DNA of 64,000 nucleotides from Vicinamibacterales bacterium (GTDB lineage: Bacteria; Acidobacteriota; Vicinamibacteria; Vicinamibacterales; UBA2999): positions 72,068 through 136,067 of the forward strand of contig JAWKHS010000018.1 in the NCBI GenBank assembly GCA_041394705.1, given 5' to 3'. The first letter of the stretch is position 1. Each line of letters starts with the position of its first letter. The notes below the pieces were generated by a model. The model had not been told where the DNA came from and ran no database searches. It saw nothing but the letters and a program-made list of their open reading frames with translations. The position numbers and the translations under genes were made by a program. Shown one piece after another: positions 50,792-59,726 of the stretch.

Positions 50792-52030
50792 ATGACACAG
50801 ACGACGTTCGCCAACGTTGCCTGCGCATGGGCCATCGGGGTGGTTGTATTCGCTGCTGGCCCAGCCGTTGCGCAGGACGCTCAATCTTCCACCCAGCGCG
50901 CGGGCATTGCCGTCGAGCCTGGCGTGCACGTCACCACCCGCCTCAACACCTCACGCCGGTTCTTCGGCCCGGTCGAAAGCGTGGACGCGGTGCGCGCCAT
51001 GATGGCCAGGCCGGGTATGGCCGCGGACATCCAGGCCGTGTTCGAGTCGGCCGGCATCGGGTATCTCGGCGCGGAGGCCGTGCGCACGCTCACGGAGGCG
51101 ACCGCCCTTCGCAACGTCACCGTGCCCGTCGGCTCGAAGCTGGAGTGGATGGCACTCCGGGAGCGCGGCACACCCGCCATTCTGCGGAACGTCCAGTGGG
51201 GGGGCGACACCGCGTTCGAGGCCTACGAGTTCAGCCTCGACGACGGCAACCGCGGCTACACCTTCGTGGTGCCCACGGCGTGCGCCAATCTCGCGCTGGC
51301 CAGCACGGGGCCGAGCCCCAGGGCCGCCGAGGCCGCGCGGGCCGCTGAACTGAAGCGTGCGGAGGACGCGCGGCGGGCCGCCGCCGAAGCAGCCGCGGCG
51401 CGGAAGGCCGACGAGGCGCGGAAGGCGGAAGACGCGCGAAAGGCCGAGGACGCCCGGAAGGCCGAGGAGGCCCGGGTGGCCGAGGCGGCCCGGAAGGCCG
51501 AGGAGGCCAGAGCGGCCGAGGCCGCCCGGCAGGCCGCGGAGGCGGCCGAACGCGATCGGCGCGCCAAGGTCGATGCCTTCATCGAGATCCTGGGCGGCAA
51601 GGAGCGCCGGCTGCGCGCGGCCGACGTGGACGGCGTGACCGTCGAGAACGGGCAGTGCGCGGCGCTCGTCGGCGGCAAGGGCGGCCTGGATCTGCGTCTC
51701 GGCTCGTCGGGCTGGCGCGTGGCGCCCGGCATCGGCGTGGCCGTGAACACCGAGGAGACCGGCAACAGCAGCCTTTTCGGCGACGTCGAGCTGAACTACT
51801 GGGGCCAGAGCGAGAAGGGCTTCGTCGGCACCGGCGTCGGCGTGTGGGACGTGACGCACTCGGACACGATCACGGGGTCGTGGCTCCTGCACGGCGGCGT
51901 CCAGCTGGCGCGCACCGCCAGCGACGTGCGGTACCTGCTCGTCGGCGAGGGACGGCTCTTCTTCGACCACGCCGACGACATCGACAACAACTACATGGTG
52001 TGGGCTGGCCTGCGCATCGTGTTCCGGTGA
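50792..52030 (+). CDS. TolA-like Ala/Lys/Glu repeat protein with C-terminal barrel-like domain
   Basis: The product is 412 aa from ATG 50792 with GGGAG upstream. A signal peptide (VACAWAIGVVVFAAGPAVA|QDA) precedes an N-terminal domain of about 160 residues. A long coiled-coil repeat (residues about 170-260) with EDARKA/EEARKA units follows. The C-terminal domain of about 130 residues (GKGGLDLRLGSSGWRVAPGIGVAVN..YLLVGEGRLFF) ends in VFR and looks like outer-membrane beta strands. The coil probably spans the periplasm. Function unknown. Confidence 0.82.
   Translation: MTQTTFANVACAWAIGVVVFAAGPAVAQDAQSSTQRAGIAVEPGVHVTTRLNTSRRFFGPVESVDAVRAMMARPGMAADIQAVFESAGIGYLGAEAVRTLTEATALRNVTVPVGSKLEWMALRERGTPAILRNVQWGGDTAFEAYEFSLDDGNRGYTFVVPTACANLALASTGPSPRAAEAARAAELKRAEDARRAAAEAAAARKADEARKAEDARKAEDARKAEEARVAEAARKAEEARAAEAARQAAEAAERDRRAKVDAFIEILGGKERRLRAADVDGVTVENGQCAALVGGKGGLDLRLGSSGWRVAPGIGVAVNTEETGNSSLFGDVELNYWGQSEKGFVGTGVGVWDVTHSDTITGSWLLHGGVQLARTASDVRYLLVGEGRLFFDHADDIDNNYMVWAGLRIVFR
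51410..51535 (+). repeat. 18-bp tandem repeat within the coiled-coil region
   Basis: Seven imperfect 18-base units in frame (consensus near GAGGACGCCCGGAAGGCC) encode (E/D)(E/D/A)AR(K/V/A/Q)A hexapeptides. Similar units in both strands of drift suggest slippage expansion. Confidence 0.8.
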
Positions 52031-52043
52031 CGCGGGTCGGCGG

Positions 52044-53513
52044 TCAAGCGGCCCGGGCCGGTCCGGTCTGGGCCGCGCCCGCGCCGGCCGCTGGCGCGCC
52101 GCCGAAGCCCACCCGCTGCATGCGGCCCCAGGTGTGATCGCCGCGGAAGTAGCGCCAGAACGCCTTCAGCCGGTACCACACCGTGATCTGCCGGTAGCCG
52201 AACGGCTCCAGGAACGCGAAGGCCACCAGGCGCAGCGTGTCCATCGGCCGCCGGTACCGGTGGAAGCTCACTTCTTCCATCAGGATCGCCGCCAGGGACA
52301 GGAGCGAGCCGAAGAGATACGCGGCCACGAAGAACGCCAGCGCGAAGCGCGGCGACAGCGTGCCGGTCAGCGTGCAGCCGATGGTGATGACGAGGCCGGC
52401 CGCCTCCACCACAGGCGCCAGCAGCTCCGCCACCAGGAAGTACGGCATCGCGATGAGCCCCGTCGCGCCGTACTTTGGATTCAGCAGCACGTGCCGGTGG
52501 GCCACCATCGTGGAGATGAGGCCGCGGTGCCACCGCTCGCGCTGGCGGCCGAAGACCGCGATCGACGAGGGGACCTCCGTCCAGGCGACCGGGTCGGGGA
52601 TGAAGACCACCTTCGCGCCGATGGCCTGCTCGCGCAGGTGGCGCTGCAGCCGCACGATCAGCTCGAAGTCCTCGGTCACGGTGCTCGTCGCGTAGCCGAG
52701 GATCTCGGTGAGGTAGTCGCGGCGGAAGAGCCCGAAGGCCCCGGAGATGATCAGGTTCCCGCCGAGCAGGTTCCACCCGAGCCGGCCGAACAGGAAGGCC
52801 CGCAGGTACTCGACCGTCTGGATGCCGGCCAGCCAGTGGCTGTCCACGCGCGCGTCCACCACGCGCCCCTCCTTGACCGTGCACGAGTTCACGACGCGGA
52901 TCGTGCCGCCGACGGCCGCGATCTTCTGGTCGAACAGGAACGGCCGCGCCAGGCGGAGCAGGGCGTCCGGCTCGATGAGCGTGTCGGCGTCGCAGGCCAG
53001 CGCGAACGGGTAGCGGGCGGCGTCCAGCGCCACGTTGAGCGCGTCGGCCTTGCCGCCCCCGTGCTTGTCGACGACCAGCAGCTTCGACCACGTGCGGGAC
53101 CGGTAGTAGCCGCGGACCAGCTTCGTGCGGAGGCGGCGCATGACGGCGGGTGGCACCTCGTAGAGGTCGTAGGCGTCGATGAGGCGCTGCAGCGTGTCGT
53201 CGGTCGAGCCGTCGTTGACGAGGACGACCTCGTAGTAGGGGTACTGCAGGGTGAGCAGCGCCCTGACGCTGTCCACGATCGTGACCGCCTCGTTGTGCGC
53301 GGGCACCAGGATGCTCACGCGCGGCACCGCGGACGAGGTGAGGCTGCGGGCGAGCACGTCCTCGCTCCCGAACCGCCAGTGCGCGAAGAGCTGCGGCGCC
53401 GCCAGGACCAGCAGCAGCGCGAAGAACGAGTTCACGTGCAGCATGTACCAGAGGATGGCGACGTCGGCCACCCGCAGGACCTCGAGGAACCACCAGTCGG
53501 CGTGGAGGGGCAC
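52044..53513 (-). CDS. Processive GT2 glycosyltransferase (BcsA/PgaC-like)
   Basis: The 489-aa membrane transferase starts at GTG 53513, 5 bases after the HEAT gene stop. Its catalytic motifs are VNDGSTDD, ACDADTL, STVTEDFEL (TED) and the processive RQRERW (QxxRW). It has four or more helices. No PilZ domain is present. It should polymerise a polysaccharide while threading it across the membrane. The HEAT and response-regulator genes ahead of it suggest regulated exopolysaccharide synthesis. Confidence 0.93.
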   Translation of the reverse strand: MPLHADWWFLEVLRVADVAILWYMLHVNSFFALLLVLAAPQLFAHWRFGSEDVLARSLTSSAVPRVSILVPAHNEAVTIVDSVRALLTLQYPYYEVVLVNDGSTDDTLQRLIDAYDLYEVPPAVMRRLRTKLVRGYYRSRTWSKLLVVDKHGGGKADALNVALDAARYPFALACDADTLIEPDALLRLARPFLFDQKIAAVGGTIRVVNSCTVKEGRVVDARVDSHWLAGIQTVEYLRAFLFGRLGWNLLGGNLIISGAFGLFRRDYLTEILGYATSTVTEDFELIVRLQRHLREQAIGAKVVFIPDPVAWTEVPSSIAVFGRQRERWHRGLISTMVAHRHVLLNPKYGATGLIAMPYFLVAELLAPVVEAAGLVITIGCTLTGTLSPRFALAFFVAAYLFGSLLSLAAILMEEVSFHRYRRPMDTLRLVAFAFLEPFGYRQITVWYRLKAFWRYFRGDHTWGRMQRVGFGGAPAAGAGAAQTGPARAA

Positions 53514-53518
53514 GGCCG

Positions 53519-54586
53519 TCAGACCTCCGACATCTCGACGACCGCCGGGGCCGACAGCCCCGAGACCAGGACCGCCATGTCGCGGGCCAGGGGATCGTCG
53601 CCGCGTGCCACGGCGAGGAGCTCGTCCTTGCCGTGGCCGCCGATCTGCGCCAGGGCCAGCGCCGCGCGGTAGCGCACCCACCACGATCGATCGCGAACCG
53701 CGACGGCGAGGGCGTCGGTGGCCGTCCTGACGCGCAGGGCGCCGAGCGCGCGGGCCGCCTGCGCCCGTACGCGCCAGTCGGCGTCGGCCAGGAGCGCGAG
53801 GAGTGCCGGAACCGTGTCGGGATCCGGGTGCCGGCGCAACGCCCGGGCGGCATGGACGCGGACCAGCGGCTCCGGGTGGCCGGCAAGCGTCACCACGCGG
53901 CCGAGCGCGGCGGGCGAGGCGAGCGCGCCGGCGGCGTCGATCCAGACGGAGAGCTCCGGCGGCGGGGCGTCCATGGTGAGGCGCGGCAGCAGCGCCGCCT
54001 CGACGATCCGCGGGTTGCGCGCCAGCGCGGCGAGCTGATACGCCTGTACCGCGTCCTGGCGGCGGGGCACGCCGTCGAGCTCGTGATCCACGAGCAGCCC
54101 GCCCAGGCGGGCCGCGGCGTCGATGGCCACCAGGCGCACGGCGGGGTGCCGATCCGCGAGCAGGGTCGTGATCAGAGGGCCGTCGTCGGGCGCGCCGACG
54201 ATGGTCAGGAGGCGAGCCGCGTCGAAGCGCCGCCACCAGAAGATCGAACGCCCGCGGGCGAGCATCCGCTCCACCCAGGGCTCCGCCCGGAGGATCGGCG
54301 CCAGCACCTGCTGGCGTTCGAGTGTCACGTAGGCCGTGGCCAGCCGGGCGACGGCGTGGAAGGCGACGTGCGGATGTTCGGACCGGAGGGCGCGCACGAG
54401 CTGGTGCGGATCCGCGTTGTCGATGAGCCACACGTGCAGCAGGGGCTCGAGGCGCTGCACGCCGTCGGCCACCTGGTGGGCGCGCATCACGAGCCAGACG
54501 CGCAGGATCGCGAGCGCCCCGAGGGCGATGGCGATGAGCGAGCCTTCCACGGCGAGGGCCACCGACAGCGCGTCGAGCGACAGCAT
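53519..54586 (-). CDS. HEAT-repeat protein with N-terminal membrane helix
   Basis: The 355-aa product starts at ATG 54586, overlapping the response-regulator stop (TGATG). An N-terminal helix (LSVALAVEGSLIAIALGALAIL) anchors it. About seven HEAT-like helical repeats follow (LLADRHPAVRLVAIDAAARLG, EPLVRVHAARALRRHPDPDT, ADWRVRAQAARALGAL). HEAT arrays are protein scaffolds. It lies between a receiver protein and a processive GT2, so it may link the signal to the synthase. Confidence 0.88.
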   Translation of the reverse strand: MLSLDALSVALAVEGSLIAIALGALAILRVWLVMRAHQVADGVQRLEPLLHVWLIDNADPHQLVRALRSEHPHVAFHAVARLATAYVTLERQQVLAPILRAEPWVERMLARGRSIFWWRRFDAARLLTIVGAPDDGPLITTLLADRHPAVRLVAIDAAARLGGLLVDHELDGVPRRQDAVQAYQLAALARNPRIVEAALLPRLTMDAPPPELSVWIDAAGALASPAALGRVVTLAGHPEPLVRVHAARALRRHPDPDTVPALLALLADADWRVRAQAARALGALRVRTATDALAVAVRDRSWWVRYRAALALAQIGGHGKDELLAVARGDDPLARDMAVLVSGLSAPAVVEMSEV

Positions 54587-55173
54587 CAGGCGGCCGCCTC
54601 GCACCGGCGGGCGACGGCCGCCCACTGCTGGAGCTTCACCGACAGCACGCGCACGTTGAAGGGCTTGGCCAGGTGGTCCAGCGCGCCCGCGAGCAGCGAG
54701 CGCACCTGCACGGACTCGTCGGCGTGCGACGAGAGGGCCACGACCAGGTAGGCGCCGGGCCGTTCGACCGACAGGCGTTCGAGGATGGCGTGGCCGTCGA
54801 CGCCCGGGAGGTCGACGTCCAGGACCACGACGCTCGGATGCGCGGCCCGGGGCGCCGTGAGGAGCCGCTCGAGGAGCGCGAGCCCCGACGTGAAGGTCGT
54901 GTGCGGCAGGCCCACCTGCACGAGCGCGAAGGTGAGCATCCGGAGCAGCGACGGGTCGGCCGTGGCCACCACGATCGGCGCGACGGCCCGGGGCGCGGCC
55001 TCGAGCTCCGTGGGCTCGACGACCGGCGTCGGCGCCGCCGGCGCCGCCGGGCGGGGCGGCAAGCCCCGGCGCTGCCGGGCTCGACGCGGCCGCACCGGTC
55101 CCGCCGGCGCGGCGGCCTGGTCGGGCGCCGTCTGCCCGGTCGCACGGGCCTGGAATGTCCGTCGTGGCTGCAC
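54586..55173 (-). CDS. Single-domain response regulator
   Basis: The 195-aa product starts at GTG 55173. A Pro/Ala/Arg-rich N-terminus (about 65 residues) leads to a receiver domain with phospho-acceptor Asp119 in VVVLDVDLPGVDG and the late Lys in HLAKPFN. There is no output domain, so it signals by protein contact. It is the first gene of the HEAT/GT2 operon. No histidine kinase is next to it. Confidence 0.9.
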   Translation of the reverse strand: MQPRRTFQARATGQTAPDQAAAPAGPVRPRRARQRRGLPPRPAAPAAPTPVVEPTELEAAPRAVAPIVVATADPSLLRMLTFALVQVGLPHTTFTSGLALLERLLTAPRAAHPSVVVLDVDLPGVDGHAILERLSVERPGAYLVVALSSHADESVQVRSLLAGALDHLAKPFNVRVLSVKLQQWAAVARRCEAAA

Positions 55174-55341
55174 GTGTAGTCGTCGCGCCCGCGCGGCCGT
55201 GGCGGCCGCGGGGCTCCTCGTCGGGGAATCGGCCCGGCCGACCCGGCCTTCAGTGCGCGGCCTCGCGCCCCGTTGCCCGGCCCGTCGCGCGCGCCGGACT
55301 AAGATGGCGTCGGCCAGCGGACGATAGTCCGGACGCCCGCC

Positions 55342-57495
55342 ATGCTCCGTCTCGACCGCGCCCTCATCGCCGCTCTCGCCGTAGGGCTCTGGTCAGGCGT
55401 CGCGGCGGCGGCCGCCGACCTCCACGGCGGCCTCGCGGGCGCCCGCTTCTGGTTCGCCGGGGTGGCCGCCCTCGCCGCCCTCGCTCTCAGCGCGCGCGGG
55501 CCATGGGCGGCCACGGGTCGCTGGACCGCGGTGGCCATCGGCGGGTCCGCCGCCGCCCTGACCCTGATCCAGGCCGGGCCCCCCGTCCGCTACCAGCACG
55601 CGCTGGACTGGCCCAGGCTCGCGGAGCACCCCGTGGCCCTGGCCGTGCTGGCGCTCCAGGCGGCGCTCCTCGTGTGGGGCTGGGCCACGGGCGGCCGCGT
55701 CGCGCGGTTGGGCCGCGGTGTCGGCACGGCGTTCGGCTGGGGCCGCGCCGCGCTGTTCGTCGTGGCGGCGGTGATGCTCGGCGCCACGCTCAGTCGTGAC
55801 GTGTGGGTGTACCTCCGGGAGCTCGTGACCGCGGCGGTCCTCACGGCGCTCCAGGCGGGCACGATCGGGCTCGCGGGACTTGCGGCCCCCGCGCGCGTCT
55901 CGCTGGCCGACGTCGGCCACGACGGGGAACCGGCGCTCGGCGTCTTCGAGTGGACGGCGGCGGGCGTCGTCGTCGTGACGTGTCTGGCCCTGAACCTCGT
56001 GGTGTACCAGAACCACCCGCACGTGCCCGACGAGGTCCAGTACCTGTTCCAGGCGCGCTACTTCGCGGAGGGGCGCCTGGCCATCGACGTCCCGCCCGTG
56101 CCGCGCGCCTTCGAGACGTACCTGACGACGGCGTCGCCGCAGGGCTGGTACAGCGTGGTGCCGCCAGGCTGGCCGGCGGTGCTGGCCCTCGGCGCCGTGG
56201 TCGGCGCGGAACTGCTCGTGAACCCGCTGCTCTCGGGCCTGAACGTCCTCCTGATCGCCGTGCTGCTGCAGACCTGGTACGGGCGGCGCGTCCGGCAGAC
56301 GGGCGTCGCCCTGCTCGTCGCCTCGCCATGGGCGCTCTTCCTCGGCATGAGCTTCATGCCGCAGCCCGCCACGCTCAGCCTGGCCCTCCTCGCGGCCGTG
56401 GGCGTGGAACGGTCACGCCGCACCGGCGCCAGCCGATGGGCGTGGCTGGCCGGCGCCGCGCTGGGCGGCATGGCGTTCGTGCGGCAGCTCGACGCCCTCA
56501 TCGCCGCCGTCGCGCTCGGCCTGTCCGCGATCGGCATCGGCGGCCGCCGCCTGCGCGTCGCCTCGACGGCCGGCCTCGTGCTGGGGTCGATGGCCGTCGG
56601 CGCGCTGCTGCTCGCCTACAACGCGCACTTCACCGGCCGCGGGACCCGGTTCCCGATCATGGAATACAACGACCGCTACTACGCCCCGGGGGCCAACGAC
56701 TACGGCTTCGGGCCCAATCGCGGCATGGGCTGGGCGCTCGATCCTCGGCCCGGCCACGACCTCATCGACGGCGTGATCAACACCAACCTCAATCTCACCG
56801 CCACCCAGGTGGAGCTCTTCGGCTGGGGCGCCGGCTCGCTCGCGTTCGCGCTCGTGCACCTGCTGCGCGGCCGGTTCGAGCGCGCCGACACGGCGCTGAC
56901 GGGCGCGGCGTTGATCGTGTGGGCCGCCTACTTCGCCAACTACTTCTCCGGCGGGCCCGACTTCGGCGCCCGGTACTGGTATCTGGCGCTGCCGAGCCTC
57001 CTCGCGCTGAGCGCGCGCGGCATCCACACGTTCGACACGGTCACGGGCCTGGCCGAGCGCAAGGGCACCGTGATGGCGGTGGTGGCGTGCGCGGTGGCGG
57101 TGCTCACCTTCGTGCCCTGGCGCGCCACCGACAAGTACTTCCGCTTTCGAGGAATGCGCCCAGACCTCCGGGAGATGGCCGAGACGCGCGGCTTCGGCAA
57201 GGCGCTCGTGGTGGTGAACGGCCTGAACGCGCCGGACTACGCGTCGGCCGCCACCTACAACCCGCTCGACTGGTCGGCGGCGGTGCCCATCTACGCCTGG
57301 AACCGCGACGCGACGACGATTGCCGATCTAAGGGCGGCCTTTCCCGATCGCCCGGTCTGGATCGTCGACGGGCCCTCGCGCACGGGCGGGGACGGCTACC
57401 GCATCGTGGCCGGTCCCATTGCGCCCGGCGCGCCGCTGCCATTCCAGCCCCGGCCCGCCGACCCCGATCAGTCGCCGGCGAAGGTGAGCCAGTGA
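55342..57495 (+). CDS. GT39-like polytopic glycosyltransferase
   Basis: The 717-aa product from ATG 55342 has about 12 hydrophobic segments. A catalytic acidic loop (HVPDEVQYLFQARYFAEGRL) resembles the D-E motif in GT39/PMT and ArnT-type lipid-phosphate-sugar transferases. The C-terminal 150 residues are soluble. It should use a polyprenyl-phosphate sugar to modify an extracytoplasmic acceptor. The next gene, an epimerase, overlaps it (GTGA). Confidence 0.85.
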   Translation: MLRLDRALIAALAVGLWSGVAAAAADLHGGLAGARFWFAGVAALAALALSARGPWAATGRWTAVAIGGSAAALTLIQAGPPVRYQHALDWPRLAEHPVALAVLALQAALLVWGWATGGRVARLGRGVGTAFGWGRAALFVVAAVMLGATLSRDVWVYLRELVTAAVLTALQAGTIGLAGLAAPARVSLADVGHDGEPALGVFEWTAAGVVVVTCLALNLVVYQNHPHVPDEVQYLFQARYFAEGRLAIDVPPVPRAFETYLTTASPQGWYSVVPPGWPAVLALGAVVGAELLVNPLLSGLNVLLIAVLLQTWYGRRVRQTGVALLVASPWALFLGMSFMPQPATLSLALLAAVGVERSRRTGASRWAWLAGAALGGMAFVRQLDALIAAVALGLSAIGIGGRRLRVASTAGLVLGSMAVGALLLAYNAHFTGRGTRFPIMEYNDRYYAPGANDYGFGPNRGMGWALDPRPGHDLIDGVINTNLNLTATQVELFGWGAGSLAFALVHLLRGRFERADTALTGAALIVWAAYFANYFSGGPDFGARYWYLALPSLLALSARGIHTFDTVTGLAERKGTVMAVVACAVAVLTFVPWRATDKYFRFRGMRPDLREMAETRGFGKALVVVNGLNAPDYASAATYNPLDWSAAVPIYAWNRDATTIADLRAAFPDRPVWIVDGPSRTGGDGYRIVAGPIAPGAPLPFQPRPADPDQSPAKVSQ

Positions 57496-58490
57496 GCGGC
57501 CCGCCGGCCGACGCCTCCGCGCTGACGGGCCGCCGCGTGCTCGTGCTGGGCACGACCGGCTTCATCGGCCGCTGGGTGGCGCGCGAGGCCAGCCGCGCGG
57601 GTGCGCGCGTGTGGGCCGTGGCCCGCGACGGCGGCCTGGCCCGCCGGATCGCGATGGCCTACGGCGCGGACGTGACCGTCGCGGAGTGCGACGTGCTCGA
57701 CGAGGCCGGGCTGGCCGCCGTCGTCCGCGACGTGCGTCCCGAGGTGACGTTCAACCTCGTGGGCTACGGCGTCGATCGCCGGGAGACCGATGCCGACCGC
57801 GCGGAGGCCATCAACGTCGACCTGGTGCGGCGCCTGCTCGCGCTCGTGAGGGCGCACGGCCGCTCGGCCGACTGGCCCGGTCTGGAGCTGGTGCACACCG
57901 GGTCCGCGCTCGAATACGGCGCGGTCGGTGGGCACCTGTCCGAGGACGCCGTCGTCAACCCCACGACCGTCTACGGCAAGACGAAGCTGGCCGCGACCGA
58001 AGCCGTGGCTGAGGCCTCGTCGGCCGGTCTGGTGAAGGCCGTGACTGCGCGTCTCTTCACGGTGTACGGTCCTGGGGAGCATCAGGGTCGGCTCCTGCCG
58101 TCGATTCTGGCCGCACGATCCCTGACGTCGCCGGTGCCGATGACAAATGGTCTGCAGCAGCGAGACTTCACGTATGTCGGAGACGTGGCCGAGGGGCTGA
58201 TTCGGGCCGCCGGTCAGCGCTCGGCGCCCTGGACGACCGTCAACCTGGCGACGGGTCGCCTCCACTCCGTGCGCGCGTTCGTGACCGAAGCGGAGCGGGC
58301 CCTCGCCCTGCCGGCCGGGCGGTTCCTGTTCGGCGCGCTGCCGTCCCGGCCCGAGGAGATGGCGCACGCGGAGGTCACCGTGGAGCGGGCGCGCCAGTGG
58401 CTCGGCTGGGTGCCTGGCACCGGCATTGCGGAAGGAGTCCGTGCCACCGACCGGTTCCTGGCGTCCTTGCCGAACGTGGACCAGCCGTAG
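57492..58490 (+). CDS. NAD-dependent nucleotide-sugar epimerase/dehydratase
   Basis: The 332-aa extended SDR starts at GTG 57492, overlapping the previous stop. It has VLGTTGFIGRW (GxxGxxG), the Tyr-Lys pair in VYGKTK and a Ser in HTGSALEYG. The family includes UDP-glucose 4-epimerase and dTDP-sugar dehydratases. It likely prepares the donor sugar for the adjoining transferases. Confidence 0.92.
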   Translation: MSGPPADASALTGRRVLVLGTTGFIGRWVAREASRAGARVWAVARDGGLARRIAMAYGADVTVAECDVLDEAGLAAVVRDVRPEVTFNLVGYGVDRRETDADRAEAINVDLVRRLLALVRAHGRSADWPGLELVHTGSALEYGAVGGHLSEDAVVNPTTVYGKTKLAATEAVAEASSAGLVKAVTARLFTVYGPGEHQGRLLPSILAARSLTSPVPMTNGLQQRDFTYVGDVAEGLIRAAGQRSAPWTTVNLATGRLHSVRAFVTEAERALALPAGRFLFGALPSRPEEMAHAEVTVERARQWLGWVPGTGIAEGVRATDRFLASLPNVDQP

Positions 58491-58536
58491 TCAACTGGCC
58501 CCAGACTTGCTAACGGGGATACGCCCAGGGGAACCC

Positions 58537-59673
58537 ATGCGCTTCACATACACCGACCTCATTGCCTCTGCCGAGACGCTGGAGGCGGCAGCCCGGCACT
58601 ACGAGGAACGCGGGTTCTTCATGGTGGACGGCGTGCGGGACGCCGTCACCCGCCACTACCGCCCGCTCGTGGCGGAGCGGCTGCAGGTGACGAGCCAGCA
58701 GTTGGACGACCTCCTCGATCCCAACAACCCCCCGACCATCTTGCCGATCGAGACGCGGCAGCGGTTGTCGCGCATCGACACCCCCCCGGAACTGGCGCGG
58801 GCCCTGCTCTCGAACCTGGAGCCGGTCCTCCAGCGCCTCATCGGCGGCCTGCTGCACATCAGTTCGAACTTCCACGGCCAGTTCAAGGGCGGGGACGTGA
58901 AGCCCGTGGACCACGGCGGCTACGACCCGAACGCGCAGTACCTGGAAGTGCAGGGGCAGTACCTGATCCACCAGGACTTCTCGGGCGCCGCGCTGCCGAC
59001 CAGCCCGTGCGGCGTCACGCTGTGGACGCCCCTCAACTCCTGCCCGGACTGGAACCTCCGCATCTATCCCGGCACGCACCGCTTCGGCCTGCTGTGCCAC
59101 GAGTGGATGAAGCTCGAGGACCCGCGGTTGGCCGCCTTCGGCGTGACGCCGGTCGACGTGGTGGCCGAAGAGGGCACCTGCGTGATCTTCAACTCGCTCC
59201 TGCTGCACTCCAGCAGCAACCCCGGCCCGCACCGCCGCGTGAGCTGCGATCTGCGCTTCTTCCCGCTCACGGCGTTCCTGCCCTCGGAGGTGCGGCTGCT
59301 CGGGACCGACCCGCTCGCGACGCTGAGGGCCGGCCTGGCGCGCCACGACGGGCCGACCCTGAAGGCCCCGCACCTCGAGGCGGCCGCGTTCCTGGGTCTC
59401 GTCACCGAGCCCACGCCCTGCCCGCCGCACTCCATCCTGAACTGGGCCAACTACGTCACCGTGCTCCTGAACGGCACGCCCGCCGAGGCGCTCCCGCACC
59501 TCGCCCGGTTCGTCAACGTCGAGCAGGGCATCGACGCCGGCGTGGAGACCTACACGAAGTTCCACGACCGCGAGCGCCACCGCGCGACGCTGGCCAACCT
59601 GCTCGCGGTGCTCCAGGCGCGCACGCCCGCCGCGCCGGAAGTGGCGTCGCTGGCCCGGCGGCTGGCGGCGTGA
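58537..59673 (+). CDS. Phytanoyl-CoA dioxygenase (PhyH) family protein
   Basis: The product is 378 aa from ATG 58537 with CAGGGGA upstream. The Fe(II) ligands H145 and D147 (LIHQDFSG) and H232 (PGPHRRVSCDL, with a nearby Arg for 2-oxoglutarate) are present. The family oxidises alkyl or sugar-linked carbons. Its place between an epimerase and a GT2 suggests it hydroxylates a lipid or sugar of this cluster, but the substrate is unknown. Confidence 0.88.
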   Translation: MRFTYTDLIASAETLEAAARHYEERGFFMVDGVRDAVTRHYRPLVAERLQVTSQQLDDLLDPNNPPTILPIETRQRLSRIDTPPELARALLSNLEPVLQRLIGGLLHISSNFHGQFKGGDVKPVDHGGYDPNAQYLEVQGQYLIHQDFSGAALPTSPCGVTLWTPLNSCPDWNLRIYPGTHRFGLLCHEWMKLEDPRLAAFGVTPVDVVAEEGTCVIFNSLLLHSSSNPGPHRRVSCDLRFFPLTAFLPSEVRLLGTDPLATLRAGLARHDGPTLKAPHLEAAAFLGLVTEPTPCPPHSILNWANYVTVLLNGTPAEALPHLARFVNVEQGIDAGVETYTKFHDRERHRATLANLLAVLQARTPAAPEVASLARRLAA

Positions 59674-59726
59674 GGCCATGAGCGGCCGAGCGCTCCGATG
59701 ACGCTTTCCCTGCAGACCCCCTGACC

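Noticed and set aside
50479..50835. 118-codon minus-strand frame in the intergenic region
   Set aside because: No RBS, no domain; overlaps the signal peptide of the plus-strand gene.
51410..51535. Tandem repeat as a CRISPR array
   Set aside because: Units are contiguous without spacers and keep reading frame inside a gene.
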